Positions 8,111 to 15,100 of a DNA stretch of 21,777 nucleotides are shown here, piece by piece. Position numbers and translations under genes: made by a program. Positions within the stretch are counted from its first letter, which is position 1. Every line of letters starts with the position of its first letter. The notes under the pieces were generated by a model that saw nothing but the letters and a program-made list of their open reading frames with translations, ran no database searches and was not told the origin of the DNA. Source of the stretch: Bacillota bacterium (GTDB taxonomy: Bacteria > Bacillota > Clostridia > Christensenellales > Borkfalkiaceae); NCBI GenBank assembly GCA_003343805.1, contig QAKM01000002.1, positions 1 to 21,777 on the forward strand, read 5' to 3'.

Positions 8111-8991
8111 AATACTTTGACGAAGGGGCGAAGGGGAGACCCTGTGCGCTGCTTCTGGGCGGGTTCGACGGCTTCCACAGGGGGCATGAGCGTCTCTTGA
8201 AAGCGGCAAGAGAGACGGGCCTTCCCGTGGGGCTCACGGCGCTCTCGGGCGGCAAGGGGGGCGAGCTCTTCCCCCTTCCCGAGCGGGAGGACATCTTCCG
8301 CGCGCTCGGCTTTGCCTTTGTGGACGAGCATATCCTCGAAGGGGCGTTCCGCGAGACGTCTGCCGAAGATTTCCTTAAAGATCTCTTTGCCCGCATCCCC
8401 GCAAAGGCGGTGTTCTGCGGCGAAGATTTCCGCTTCGGGAAGGATGCTTCGGGTACGCCCGCGCTCCTCAAGGAAAGAGCGCCCTGTCCCGTCACCGTGC
8501 TGCCGCTGGCGGCAAAGGACGGGGAGAAGATCGCCGTCTCCCGCATTAAACAGTTGCTTGCGGAGGGGGACATGGAGAAAGTCAACGCGCTTTTATGTGC
8601 CCCCTATTTCGTGCGGGGCGAAGCGGAGCACGGCCGGGCGGTGGGGCGCACCTACGGCTTCCCGACCGCCAATCTGCATCTGCCTGCGGGGAAATTCCCC
8701 TTGAAAGAGGGCGTGTATGCGGCGCGGTCGCGGCTCGAGGGCGGGAAAGACTATCCCGCCATCGTCAACTTCGGCCCCTGCCCCACGTTCGGCGTCGAAG
8801 AACGCAGGACGGAGGCGCACCTCGTGGGCTTTGAGGGCGATCTCTACGGCGAGAAAGTGACGCTCTATCCCGTGAGATTTCTGCGCCCCATCCGGAAATT
8901 CCAAAGCAAAGAGGCGCTCGAGGAGCAGCTCGAGGGCGACCGCGCGGCGGCGCTCGAACTCTTCGGCGCACAGAAGGAGAAAGATCTATGA
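8104..8991 (+). CDS. ribF: Bifunctional riboflavin kinase / FAD synthetase
   Basis: RibF converts riboflavin to FMN and then FAD. The N-terminal nucleotidyltransferase domain has GGFDGFHRGH (19-28) with the HxGH active site and CGEDFRFGKDASG (105-117). The C-terminal kinase domain has YGFPTANL (184-191) and VNFGPCPTFG (221-230). The first Gly-containing motif is GGFDG, where many RibFs have G(N/T/V)FDG. At 295 residues it is full length. It overlaps truB by 7 nt and the next gene by 4 nt. rpsO, which often follows ribF, is absent here. Confidence 0.95.
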   Translation: MLKYFDEGAKGRPCALLLGGFDGFHRGHERLLKAARETGLPVGLTALSGGKGGELFPLPEREDIFRALGFAFVDEHILEGAFRETSAEDFLKDLFARIPAKAVFCGEDFRFGKDASGTPALLKERAPCPVTVLPLAAKDGEKIAVSRIKQLLAEGDMEKVNALLCAPYFVRGEAEHGRAVGRTYGFPTANLHLPAGKFPLKEGVYAARSRLEGGKDYPAIVNFGPCPTFGVEERRTEAHLVGFEGDLYGEKVTLYPVRFLRPIRKFQSKEALEEQLEGDRAAALELFGAQKEKDL

Positions 8992-9842
8992 TCAAATTCG
9001 GCCCGAGCGGCAATTCCGAGAGCTTTTACGCGGAGGGATACGAACATACCGAGGAGGCGGCGCACTACTGCAGAGAGCGCGGCCTTGACTGCTTCGAGTA
9101 TTCCTTCGGGCGGGGTGTGCGCATGGGCGCGGACAAGGCGCGCTCCATCGGACAGGCCTTTGAAAAGGAGGGCGTCGAGCTCTCCGTCCATGCGCCCTAC
9201 TTCATCAACTTTGCGAACCCCGACGACGAGATGGCGCAAAAATCGTACGGTTACGTTCTCGACAGCGCAAAAATGCTGCGGCTGATGGGGGGAAAGCGCG
9301 TCGTCTTTCATCCCGCGGCGCAAGGGAAGGACGAGCGCTCCGTCGCCGTCATGCGCTGTTCGGACCGCATGAAGGTGCTGCGCGACTACATCTATCTCAA
9401 CGGGATGCAGGACATGATGTTCTGCCCCGAGACGATGGGGAAGCTCGCCCAGATCGGCACGCCCGAGGAAGTGGCGGCGCTCTCGGCCATCGACCCCGTC
9501 TTTACGCCCTGCATCGACTTCGGCCACGTCAACGCCCGCACGCAGGGGAGCCTCAGGACGGAGGAGGACTACCGCCGCCTTTTAGAGGGCTTTTTGGACG
9601 TTCTCGGCTACGAGCGCATGAAGCACTTCCATGTGCATTTTTCCAAGATCATGTACGGGGCGAAAGGGGAGATCAAGCATCTCACCTTCCAAGACGACGT
9701 CTACGGGCCGGAATTTGAGCCGCTTGCCCGCGTGCTCCTCGACCTCAGGCTTGAGCCCTACATCGTCAGCGAGTCGGACGGCACGCAGGCGGAGGACGCC
9801 GCCGAGATGAAGCGCATCTATCTCGCCGCGGCGGGGAATTGA
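8988..9842 (+). CDS. Endonuclease IV-like TIM-barrel protein (AP endonuclease family 2)
   Basis: The fold is the xylose-isomerase-like TIM barrel shared by Nfo endonuclease IV and sugar isomerases. SVHAPYFINFAN, VVFHPA, CPETMGK, CIDFGHVNAR, HFHVHFSK and SESDGTQAED line up with the Nfo metal-site strands. Compared with E. coli Nfo, ligands His69, His109, Glu145, Asp179, His182, His216, His231 and Glu261 have likely counterparts here (His68, His108, Glu148, Asp177, His180, His215 or His217, His231, Glu262). The Asp two before the last His is replaced by Ile229 (EIKH instead of DRH). The protein is probably metal-binding and may be an AP endonuclease, but a divergent isomerase-like role cannot be excluded. 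It overlaps ribF by 4 nt and ends the first operon. No strong terminator follows. Confidence 0.82.
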   Translation: MIKFGPSGNSESFYAEGYEHTEEAAHYCRERGLDCFEYSFGRGVRMGADKARSIGQAFEKEGVELSVHAPYFINFANPDDEMAQKSYGYVLDSAKMLRLMGGKRVVFHPAAQGKDERSVAVMRCSDRMKVLRDYIYLNGMQDMMFCPETMGKLAQIGTPEEVAALSAIDPVFTPCIDFGHVNARTQGSLRTEEDYRRLLEGFLDVLGYERMKHFHVHFSKIMYGAKGEIKHLTFQDDVYGPEFEPLARVLLDLRLEPYIVSESDGTQAEDAAEMKRIYLAAAGN

Positions 9843-9863
9843 CTTTTTCGGCGGGGAATTGAC
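9829..9863 (+). repeat. 15-bp tandem direct repeat at a gene end
   Basis: CGGCGGGGAATTGAC occurs at 9829-9843 and again at 9849-9863, a 20-bp period with CTTTT(T) filler. The first copy carries the stop codon of the TIM-barrel gene. It looks like a small local slippage duplication. Confidence 0.8.
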
Positions 9864-9957
9864 CGCGCGGCACGGAAAAACGGAGCGCCGATCTCGCGCA
9901 GGGGGCGCGTTTTCAGCGCAAATCACGGCGTCCGGAGCAAGAAAATCTCAAAAATCA

Positions 9958-9986
9958 TTGACTTTGCCCGTCCGCTTTGTTATAAT
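9958..9986 (+). promoter_or_regulatory. Sigma-A promoter of pepP, placed for a leaderless mRNA
   Basis: TTGACT (9958-9963) and TATAAT (9981-9986) are separated by 17 bp. Only AAAGCT lies between the -10 box and the ATG at 9993, so a start at the usual +7 position falls on the A of that ATG. No SD can fit. Confidence 0.85.
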
Positions 9987-9992
9987 AAAGCT

Positions 9993-11048
9993 ATGCTGGA
10001 AGAAAAACTCAAACGTATTTTTGCGGCATCGGGCGCGGATGCGCTCTTTGTCGAAGCGGATTTCCTGCGCAGATACATCACAGGGTTTTATTCGACGGAC
10101 GGCTACGTCCTGCTTGACGGCGAGCACTGCCGCTATGTTGCCGACCTCCGCTACTTCGAGGCGGCGGAAAAGGCCTTGAAAGGGAGCTGCATCGAGGTCG
10201 TCGTGGGCTCCTATAAGGAAGCGATGGAGCTTCTCAAAGCGTACAAGACGCTCGGCGTTCCGTACCCTTACATCGACCTTGCGCGTGCGGAGGAGCTGAG
10301 AGAGAAGGGCTTTGCCCTCGTGGACTGTATGCCCGCGCTCAAGGACGCGATGATCGTCAAGACGGAGAAGGAGCTCTCCCTCATCCAACGGGCGTGCACC
10401 ATTGCCGAGGACGGCTTCCTTGCGACGCTGCCCGAGATCAAGGAGGGCATGACGGAATCGGAGGTCGCCGCGCTCCTCGAGTACAATATGCGCAGGTTCG
10501 GCGCGAGCGGCACCTCGTTCGAGACCATCTGCGCCTTCGGGGCGGGCGCGAGCGTGCCCCATCACGAGACGGGAGAGACTAAACTCAAGTTCGGCGATCC
10601 CATCCTCATCGACTTCGGCTGCAAGGTGGAGGGGTACTGCTCGGATATCACGCGCACCTTCCTCTTCGGCGACGACAAGCAGCACGAGGACTTCAAGCGG
10701 GCCTACGCGGAAGTGTTGAAGGCGCACGAGCTCGTCAAGGAAAAGCTCACTTCGGGCATGACGGGAAAGGAAGCGGACGAGATCGCCCGCGGCTCGCTGC
10801 GTCAGGCGGGGCTTGATAAACTCTTTACCCATTCTTTGGGCCACGGGGTGGGGCTCCTCATCCACGAGTTCCCCCGGCTTTCCCCCGCAAGCGGGGAAGT
10901 GCTTTCGGACGGCATGGTGTTTTCGGACGAGCCGGGCATCTACGAGGCAGGCAAGTTCGGCATCCGCATCGAGGATACGGTGTGCCTGAAAGAGGGCAGG
11001 GTGCATTCCTTCATGGGCAAGACGGAGAGAGATCTCCTCATTCTGTAA
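9993..11048 (+). CDS. pepP: M24 family aminopeptidase P (Xaa-Pro peptidase)
   Basis: A cytosolic dimetal peptidase that removes residues ahead of Pro. An N-terminal creatinase-like domain (about 1-115, RRYITGFYSTDGYVLLDGE) precedes the pita-bread catalytic domain. The five metal ligands are all visible: Asp207 (LIDFG), Asp218 (CSDITRTF), His284 (SLGHGVG), Glu313 (SDEPGIYE) and Glu327 (RIEDTV). The length of 351 residues is normal. The start at 9993 fits family N-termini and is the first codon of the predicted transcript. No SD is present. In Firmicutes pepP commonly lies just before efp, as here (36 nt gap), linking removal of Xaa-Pro with translation of Pro-rich sequences. Confidence 0.93.
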   Translation: MLEEKLKRIFAASGADALFVEADFLRRYITGFYSTDGYVLLDGEHCRYVADLRYFEAAEKALKGSCIEVVVGSYKEAMELLKAYKTLGVPYPYIDLARAEELREKGFALVDCMPALKDAMIVKTEKELSLIQRACTIAEDGFLATLPEIKEGMTESEVAALLEYNMRRFGASGTSFETICAFGAGASVPHHETGETKLKFGDPILIDFGCKVEGYCSDITRTFLFGDDKQHEDFKRAYAEVLKAHELVKEKLTSGMTGKEADEIARGSLRQAGLDKLFTHSLGHGVGLLIHEFPRLSPASGEVLSDGMVFSDEPGIYEAGKFGIRIEDTVCLKEGRVHSFMGKTERDLLIL

Positions 11049-11084
11049 GAGCATAAATTTTAGATAAAACAAGGAGAACGAATT

Positions 11085-11648
11085 ATGGCACAGATCATGG
11101 CAGGCGACATCAGAAAGGGCGTTACCTTTGAATACAAGAGCGGCGTTTACACCGTGACGGAATTTCAGCACGTCAAGCCCGGCAAGGGCGCGGCGTTCGT
11201 CCGCTGCACGCTCAAGAACGTGGTGACGGGACAGGTGCTCTCCGACGAGACCTTCAACCCCACCGCAAAGCTCGAGACGGCGCAGGTCGAGACCAAGAAG
11301 ATGACCTATTCCTACACGGACGGCGAGTTCTACTACTTCATGGACGAAGAGTTCAACATGACCCCCCTCAACTTCTCGCAGGTCGAGGATGCACTCCGCT
11401 ACATCCGCGAGAACGACACCGTCACCGTCAAGTTCCTGTACGGCAGCGCGTTCTCCGTCGAGCCCGAGAACTTCGTCGAGCTCAAGGTCATCGAGGCAGA
11501 GCCCGGCGTGCGCGGCAACACGGCGACCAACGTCACCAAGGCTGCCAAGGTCGAAACGGGTGCGACCTTCCAGGTCCCCATGTTCGTCAACGAGGGCGAC
11601 ACCATCCGCATCGATACCCGCACGGGCGAGTACATGGGCAGAGTTTAA
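11085..11648 (+). CDS. efp: Elongation factor P
   Basis: EF-P rescues ribosomes stalled at consecutive prolines. Three beta-barrel domains are present; loop [12 protein letters not shown] carries the conserved Lys34 at the tip that contacts the peptidyl-transferase centre and is modified in some bacteria. No Lys34-modifying enzyme (epmA/epmB or similar) is in the window. At 187 residues it is standard. SD AAGGAG (11071-11076) is the strongest in this block, 8 nt before ATG, which fits high expression. Probably transcribed from the pepP promoter, with dtd 2 nt downstream. Confidence 0.97.
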   Translation: MAQIMAGDIRKGVTFEYKSGVYTVTEFQHVKPGKGAAFVRCTLKNVVTGQVLSDETFNPTAKLETAQVETKKMTYSYTDGEFYYFMDEEFNMTPLNFSQVEDALRYIRENDTVTVKFLYGSAFSVEPENFVELKVIEAEPGVRGNTATNVTKAAKVETGATFQVPMFVNEGDTIRIDTRTGEYMGRV

Positions 11649-11650
11649 CC

Positions 11651-12088
11651 ATGAAATTTGTGGCACAGCGCGTCGCCTCCGCGACCCTGTGTGTGAGCGA
11701 TGAGCTCGTGTCCGAGATCGGGCGCGGGCTCGTCGTCTATCTCGGGGTAAAAACGGGCGACGTCGAACAACAGGCGGAAAAGGCGATGGAAAAGATCGCG
11801 GCGCTCCGCGTCTTTGAGGACGAAGCGGGCAAGATGAATCTCTCCGTCCGCGACGTAAAGGGAGAGGTGCTGCTCGTTTCGCAGTTCACCCTCTACGGCG
11901 ATGCAAGAAAGGGCAACCGCCCCTCCTTTACGGAGGCAGAGCGCCCCGAGCGCGCCGATGCTCTGTATGAGCACGCCGTATCTCATCTCCGCTCTCTGGG
12001 CGTTCCCGTCCAAGCGGGCGTCTTTGGCGCGGATATGCAGATATCGCAGCACAACGACGGGCCCGTGACTATTATCTACGAGTGCTGA
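11651..12088 (+). CDS. dtd: D-aminoacyl-tRNA deacylase
   Basis: Dtd hydrolyses D-amino acids (and Gly mischarged on tRNA-Ala) from tRNA. Both active-site motifs are intact: SQFTLYGD (77-84) and the Gly-cisPro motif NDGPVT (135-140). At 145 residues it is full length. ATG 11651 lies 2 nt after the efp stop with only a weak SD-like GGGCAG, so coupling to efp translation is likely. In many Firmicutes dtd sits beside relA or an MBL-fold gene; here an MBL-fold gene follows after 98 nt. Confidence 0.95.
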   Translation: MKFVAQRVASATLCVSDELVSEIGRGLVVYLGVKTGDVEQQAEKAMEKIAALRVFEDEAGKMNLSVRDVKGEVLLVSQFTLYGDARKGNRPSFTEAERPERADALYEHAVSHLRSLGVPVQAGVFGADMQISQHNDGPVTIIYEC

Positions 12089-12174
12089 GAGGGGCGAGAA
12101 AGATCTTCTTCGCAATACTTTGGCTTGCTTGAAACTTTTCCTTGATGGTGGTCGAGGCAAGGAAGATCACGCAA

Positions 12175-12180
12175 TATCAT
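12175..12180 (+). promoter_or_regulatory. Putative -10 box of the MBL-fold gene, leaderless spacing
   Basis: TATCAT at 12175-12180 is followed by TTACTT and then the ATG at 12187, the same 6-nt spacing as at pepP. The -35 region is poor: 17 bp upstream reads TCGAGG, three of six consensus matches. This is therefore much weaker evidence than the pepP promoter. Confidence 0.4.
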
Positions 12181-12186
12181 TTACTT

Positions 12187-13026
12187 ATGAACATCCAATT
12201 TCTCGGGACGGGCGCGGCGGAAGGCATCCCCGCGCTCTTCTGTAACTGTGACTACTGCCGCTCCGTCCGTCAGCGGGGCGGCAAAGAGGTGCGTTCGCGC
12301 GCGCAGGTCCTCGTGGACGGGGAGCTTAGCATCGACTTCCCGCCCGATGCCTTTTTTCACGGCGCAAGGGCGGGCGTCGATCTCTCCGCCGTCCGCTATC
12401 TCCTCGTCACCCATTCCCACTGCGATCACTTTTACGCGCATGACTTTGTGCTGCGCGGCTATAAGTATGCGCAGAACATGACTTCGCCCGTCCTGCACAT
12501 TCTGGGCAATGCGGACGTCCTCGACGTCTTTTACGAGAGCGTCCGCCGCGAGATGCGCCCCGAGGTGGAGGCGCAGTTTGCCTTCACGCGGCTCGAGGCC
12601 TTCGTTCCCTGCTCCTTCGGCGATTGGACGGCGCATCCCCTCAGGGCCCGTCATTCCTCGCCAGATCCCTTTGTCTATCTCCTGGAGGGGAAGGGCAAGC
12701 GCATCCTGCACCTGACCGATACGGGCCCGCTGCCCGAAGAGACGTATGCCTATCTCGAACGGGTGGGCGGCGGGCCGTGCGATCTCGTGACGCTCGACTG
12801 TACCTTCCTCTATGACGATGCGCCGCACTCCGCGCGTCACATGGGCGTCAAAGAGAACGCGGAAGTGCTGCGGCGTCTTCGGACGATGGGGCTTTTGGAC
12901 GGGCACACGAAGGCGGTCATCACGCATTTTTCGCACAACAGCGCCCCGTCGGAAGAAAAGCTCCGCCGCGCGGAAGAAGAGCTGGGCGTCACCGCCGCCT
13001 ACGACGGCTTAGTTGTGACGATCTGA
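12187..13026 (+). CDS. PhnP-like metallo-beta-lactamase-fold hydrolase
   Basis: The start NIQFLGTGAAEGIPALFCNC and the Cys cluster (19, 21, 24) are typical of the COG1235/PhnP branch, where Cys residues can hold a structural zinc. The catalytic motif is THSHCDH (His76, His78, Asp80, His81), with later metal or active-site candidates in ARHSS, LHLTDTG and ITHFSHN. Family members are phosphodiesterases; the natural substrate here is unknown. Although the frame is open to a TTG at 12142, ATG 12187 matches family N-termini. Neither start has an SD. The gene is 279 codons, 98 nt after dtd. Confidence 0.85.
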   Translation: MNIQFLGTGAAEGIPALFCNCDYCRSVRQRGGKEVRSRAQVLVDGELSIDFPPDAFFHGARAGVDLSAVRYLLVTHSHCDHFYAHDFVLRGYKYAQNMTSPVLHILGNADVLDVFYESVRREMRPEVEAQFAFTRLEAFVPCSFGDWTAHPLRARHSSPDPFVYLLEGKGKRILHLTDTGPLPEETYAYLERVGGGPCDLVTLDCTFLYDDAPHSARHMGVKENAEVLRRLRTMGLLDGHTKAVITHFSHNSAPSEEKLRRAEEELGVTAAYDGLVVTI

Positions 13027-13056
13027 CAGGCGCGAAAAATACTTTTTATTCCTTCC

Positions 13057-13276
13057 GTCTGCTTCGCAGACAGCTTCTTGCTTATCGGGGGGTCCCCAAA
13101 AAGATTTGCTTTGGCAAAGATTTTTTGGGAAAAGGAGACGCAGGCGTAAAAAGCGTAGCGGTCGCCGTAAGGCGATCGCTCGCATAAGCGCCTTGCGACG
13201 ACGCGGGAGCCAAGGGAGTTACTGTTCCCCCGTGCCTCCCTCTTAGAGGGAGGTGCCCCGAAGGGGCGGAAGGAGT
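13057..13276. repeat. Hairpin-rich intergenic patch, probable dispersed repeat elements
   Basis: The 271-bp gap after the MBL-fold gene has no credible gene but a string of inverted repeats. They are a 6-bp stem with TTC loop (13057-13071); an A/T-rich imperfect stem with internal loop (13095-13129); a 10-bp stem with GTAA GNRA loop (13157-13180); a 9-bp stem, CCTCCCTCT paired with AGAGGGAGG (13235-13253); and GCCCC-GAA-GGGGC (13255-13267). The last two, followed by GGAAGGAGTG, resemble palindromic repeat units scattered between genes of gut Clostridia (from memory, not searched). The first stems could also terminate the MBL-fold transcript. Confidence 0.6.
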
Positions 13277-13297
13277 GTGCCGCAAAGGAGGCCGCAG

Positions 13298-14140
13298 ATG
13301 TTTGGAACCCTCTACCTTGCCGATCTTGACGGCACGCTTTTAACGCCCGATCAGACGGTGAGCGGGCGGACGAGAGAGACGCTCAACGCGCTCATCGAAC
13401 GGGGTGCGCGCATCTCCTATGCCACGGCGCGCTCGCTCGAGACCGCTTCCGCCGTCACGCGCGGCATTGCGTTCCGCGAGCCCGTCATCGTGCACAACGG
13501 CGCCGTGTTCGCCGATCCGCTCGCCAAAGAGCCGCTCTCCGTCGCCCGCTTTTCGGATGCGGAGAAGGAGGAGATCCTGTCGGCCTTTTGCGCCTGCGGG
13601 CTGTTTCCGCTCACCTATTCCCTGATCGGCGGCAAGAACCGCTTCTCCTATCTCTGGGAGCGGTGCGGGGAAGCGCAGCGGGCGTTCATCCGCACGCGCA
13701 CGGGCGGGGCGGCGGGCAGCGAACGCGCCCGTGAGATCGCGGCGAAGGAGCGCATCCTGGACGGCGACGTCTTTTACTTTGCCTGCCTCGGGGAGGAGCG
13801 CGCCCTGCGCCCCGTCTATGAGGCGCTGCATACAAGATACCGCTGCTTCTATGCGCCCGACATCTATCTGAAGGCGCATTGGCTGGAGATCGTCAAGCGG
13901 GATGTGAGCAAGGCTGCGGCCGCGCTGGCGCTCAAAGCGCGGTTGGGCGCAGAGCGGCTGGTCTGCTTCGGCGATGCGGAGAACGATATCCCCCTGTTTG
14001 AGGCGGCCGACGAATGCTATGCCGTGGAAAACGCGGTGCCGGCCCTGAAAGAACGGGCGACGGGCGTCATCGGCAGCAACCGCGAGGACAGCGTGGCCAT
14101 AAAAATAGCGCAGCTCGTTTCGGAAGAGGCTGCGCCGTGA
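13298..14140 (+). CDS. Cof-type HAD-superfamily phosphatase
   Basis: A cytosolic phosphatase of the Cof/IIB HAD group, which act on sugar phosphates, nucleotides or cofactor phosphates; the substrate is not predictable. Motif I is DLDGTLL (Asp9, Asp11), motif II lies in ISYATAR (Thr43), a Lys in KRDVSKAAA acts as motif III, and motif IV is FGDAENDIPLF (Asp226, Asp230). The alpha/beta cap lies between motifs II and III. ATG 13298 is chosen over an upstream open stretch because AAAGGAGG (13284-13291) sits 6 nt before it and the upstream part lies in the repeat patch. At 280 residues it is normal. It converges on the next gene with a 5-bp gap. Confidence 0.9.
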   Translation: MFGTLYLADLDGTLLTPDQTVSGRTRETLNALIERGARISYATARSLETASAVTRGIAFREPVIVHNGAVFADPLAKEPLSVARFSDAEKEEILSAFCACGLFPLTYSLIGGKNRFSYLWERCGEAQRAFIRTRTGGAAGSERAREIAAKERILDGDVFYFACLGEERALRPVYEALHTRYRCFYAPDIYLKAHWLEIVKRDVSKAAAALALKARLGAERLVCFGDAENDIPLFEAADECYAVENAVPALKERATGVIGSNREDSVAIKIAQLVSEEAAP

Positions 14141-14145
14141 TCGGT

Positions 14146-14907
14146 TTATTCCCGTTCCTCGGGCGAGGGGCGGGCTTTTTTCTTGCGGGCGGGGCGGCTC
14201 TCGAGGGTGAAGAGATCGATGCGCGAAGGCTTTCTCCAAAAGAGGAAGAGGGCGGGCAGCAGGAAGGCGACGGTGCCGCAGAGGTTGCAGATGAGGTCGC
14301 TCATCGTGTCGATAAGGCCGCTCCCGCGGGGCTCCGTCACTTCGTAATTGCCGTTGGGGAGCTGCCCCACGACGCCGTTCTGCCAGCGCTGGTTGTTGTA
14401 CCCGCCCGGCATCAGGCTGTCCACGGCGTATTCAAATACCTCCCAGAGATACCCGACGGCGAGCGAGAAGAGAAGGGCAAAGAGGACGGCGGCGAGCACC
14501 TTCCCCGTTCCCTCGGGCATATCCCTGAGGAGCAGCAGTGCAAATGAGAGCCCCACGATGGAGAAGAGCGGGCCGCTCAAGGTGTGCAGGATCTTGTCCC
14601 AGAAGGGGAGGGCGCCGTAGAGATCGTAGAGGTTGCCGCCGCAGAGTGCGGCGACGGCAAATGCCATGAGGGAGACTTCGAGGGCGAGCGGAAAGCGGAT
14701 GCGGAAGAGAAGCTCCGCCAAAAAGACGGCGGCGATCATGGCGATGCACAAAACGGCATACCACAGACGGCGGAGGAGTTCGCCCTTTTCAAAGACTCCG
14801 CTCTGGTACCGGACAACGGTGCAGACGATGCCGCCGAGGAGGACGAGGGCAAGGACGGAAAGGGTGAGGATGAGGATGCGTTTTCTCTTGGCGTCGGAAT
14901 GGGTCAT
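14146..14907 (-). CDS. Multi-pass membrane protein, DUF2238/YjdF-like
   Basis: Function unknown. The 253-residue protein has about six hydrophobic helices (roughly 11-32, 49-69, 72-91, 112-127, 137-158 and 205-224) and a basic C-terminal tail. Conserved-looking polar motifs lie at helix ends: DKILH (104-108), WEVFEY (155-160) and GLIDTMSDL (197-205). These resemble the (F/Y)D(K/R)xxH, WExxE and DTxxD pattern of the DUF2238/YjdF group of integral membrane proteins, so that assignment is tentative. AGGAG (14918-14914) lies 6 nt before ATG, and a strong promoter lies upstream. No terminator is visible in the 5 bp before the converging HAD gene. Confidence 0.75.
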   Translation of the reverse strand: MTHSDAKRKRILILTLSVLALVLLGGIVCTVVRYQSGVFEKGELLRRLWYAVLCIAMIAAVFLAELLFRIRFPLALEVSLMAFAVAALCGGNLYDLYGALPFWDKILHTLSGPLFSIVGLSFALLLLRDMPEGTGKVLAAVLFALLFSLAVGYLWEVFEYAVDSLMPGGYNNQRWQNGVVGQLPNGNYEVTEPRGSGLIDTMSDLICNLCGTVAFLLPALFLFWRKPSRIDLFTLESRPARKKKARPSPEERE

Positions 14908-14939
14908 GCAAAGCTCCTGAACAAGTATTATCTGCCCTA

Positions 14940-14968
14940 ATTATAGCATGGGCAGGGCGCGGCGTCAA
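14940..14968 (-). promoter_or_regulatory. Sigma-A promoter of the membrane-protein gene
   Basis: On the minus strand TTGACG (14968-14963) and TATAAT (14945-14940) are 17 bp apart, with an extended -10 (TGC before TATAAT). The predicted leader is about 26 nt and includes the SD. Confidence 0.88.
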
Positions 14969-15020
14969 CCGCTCACCTGCTCAATTCTGCCCAACTTGAA
15001 GGGAAATTTCCTCAAAGCGG

Positions 15021-15049
15021 TTTACATTTTCTCGAAAATGAAGTAAAAT
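15021..15049 (+). promoter_or_regulatory. Sigma-A promoter of the patatin-aro operon
   Basis: TTTACA (15021-15026) and TAAAAT (15044-15049) are 17 bp apart in the 193-bp divergent gap. A start near 15056 gives a leader of about 45 nt with SD AAGGAG (15091-15096). GATAAT at 15053-15058 is an alternative -10 without a good -35 partner. Confidence 0.75.
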
Positions 15050-15100
15050 GGGGATAATATCGGAGAAATTCGCAGGAAAAACGCACGATCAAGGAGAGAT

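Noticed and set aside
9948..11666. 572-codon antisense open frame across pepP and efp
   Set aside because: Same shadow effect; it covers two certain genes and their promoter, and shows no domain pattern.
12142..12186. Upstream TTG/ATG starts of the MBL-fold gene (12142, 12145)
   Set aside because: They add residues not typical of the family, have no SD, and would overlap the putative -10 box.
13027..13297. CRISPR array in the repeat patch
   Set aside because: The stems are all different, with no regular repeat-spacer period and no cas genes nearby.
14014..14547. 177-codon plus-strand frame across the HAD end and the membrane gene
   Set aside because: It is Glu/Gly/Ala-rich shadow of the leftward membrane protein, whose helices, SD and promoter are clear.
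13298..14907. Toxin-antitoxin or defence pair (HAD plus membrane protein)
   Set aside because: The genes converge on opposite strands, the HAD is an ordinary Cof-type enzyme, and no defence-associated domain is visible.
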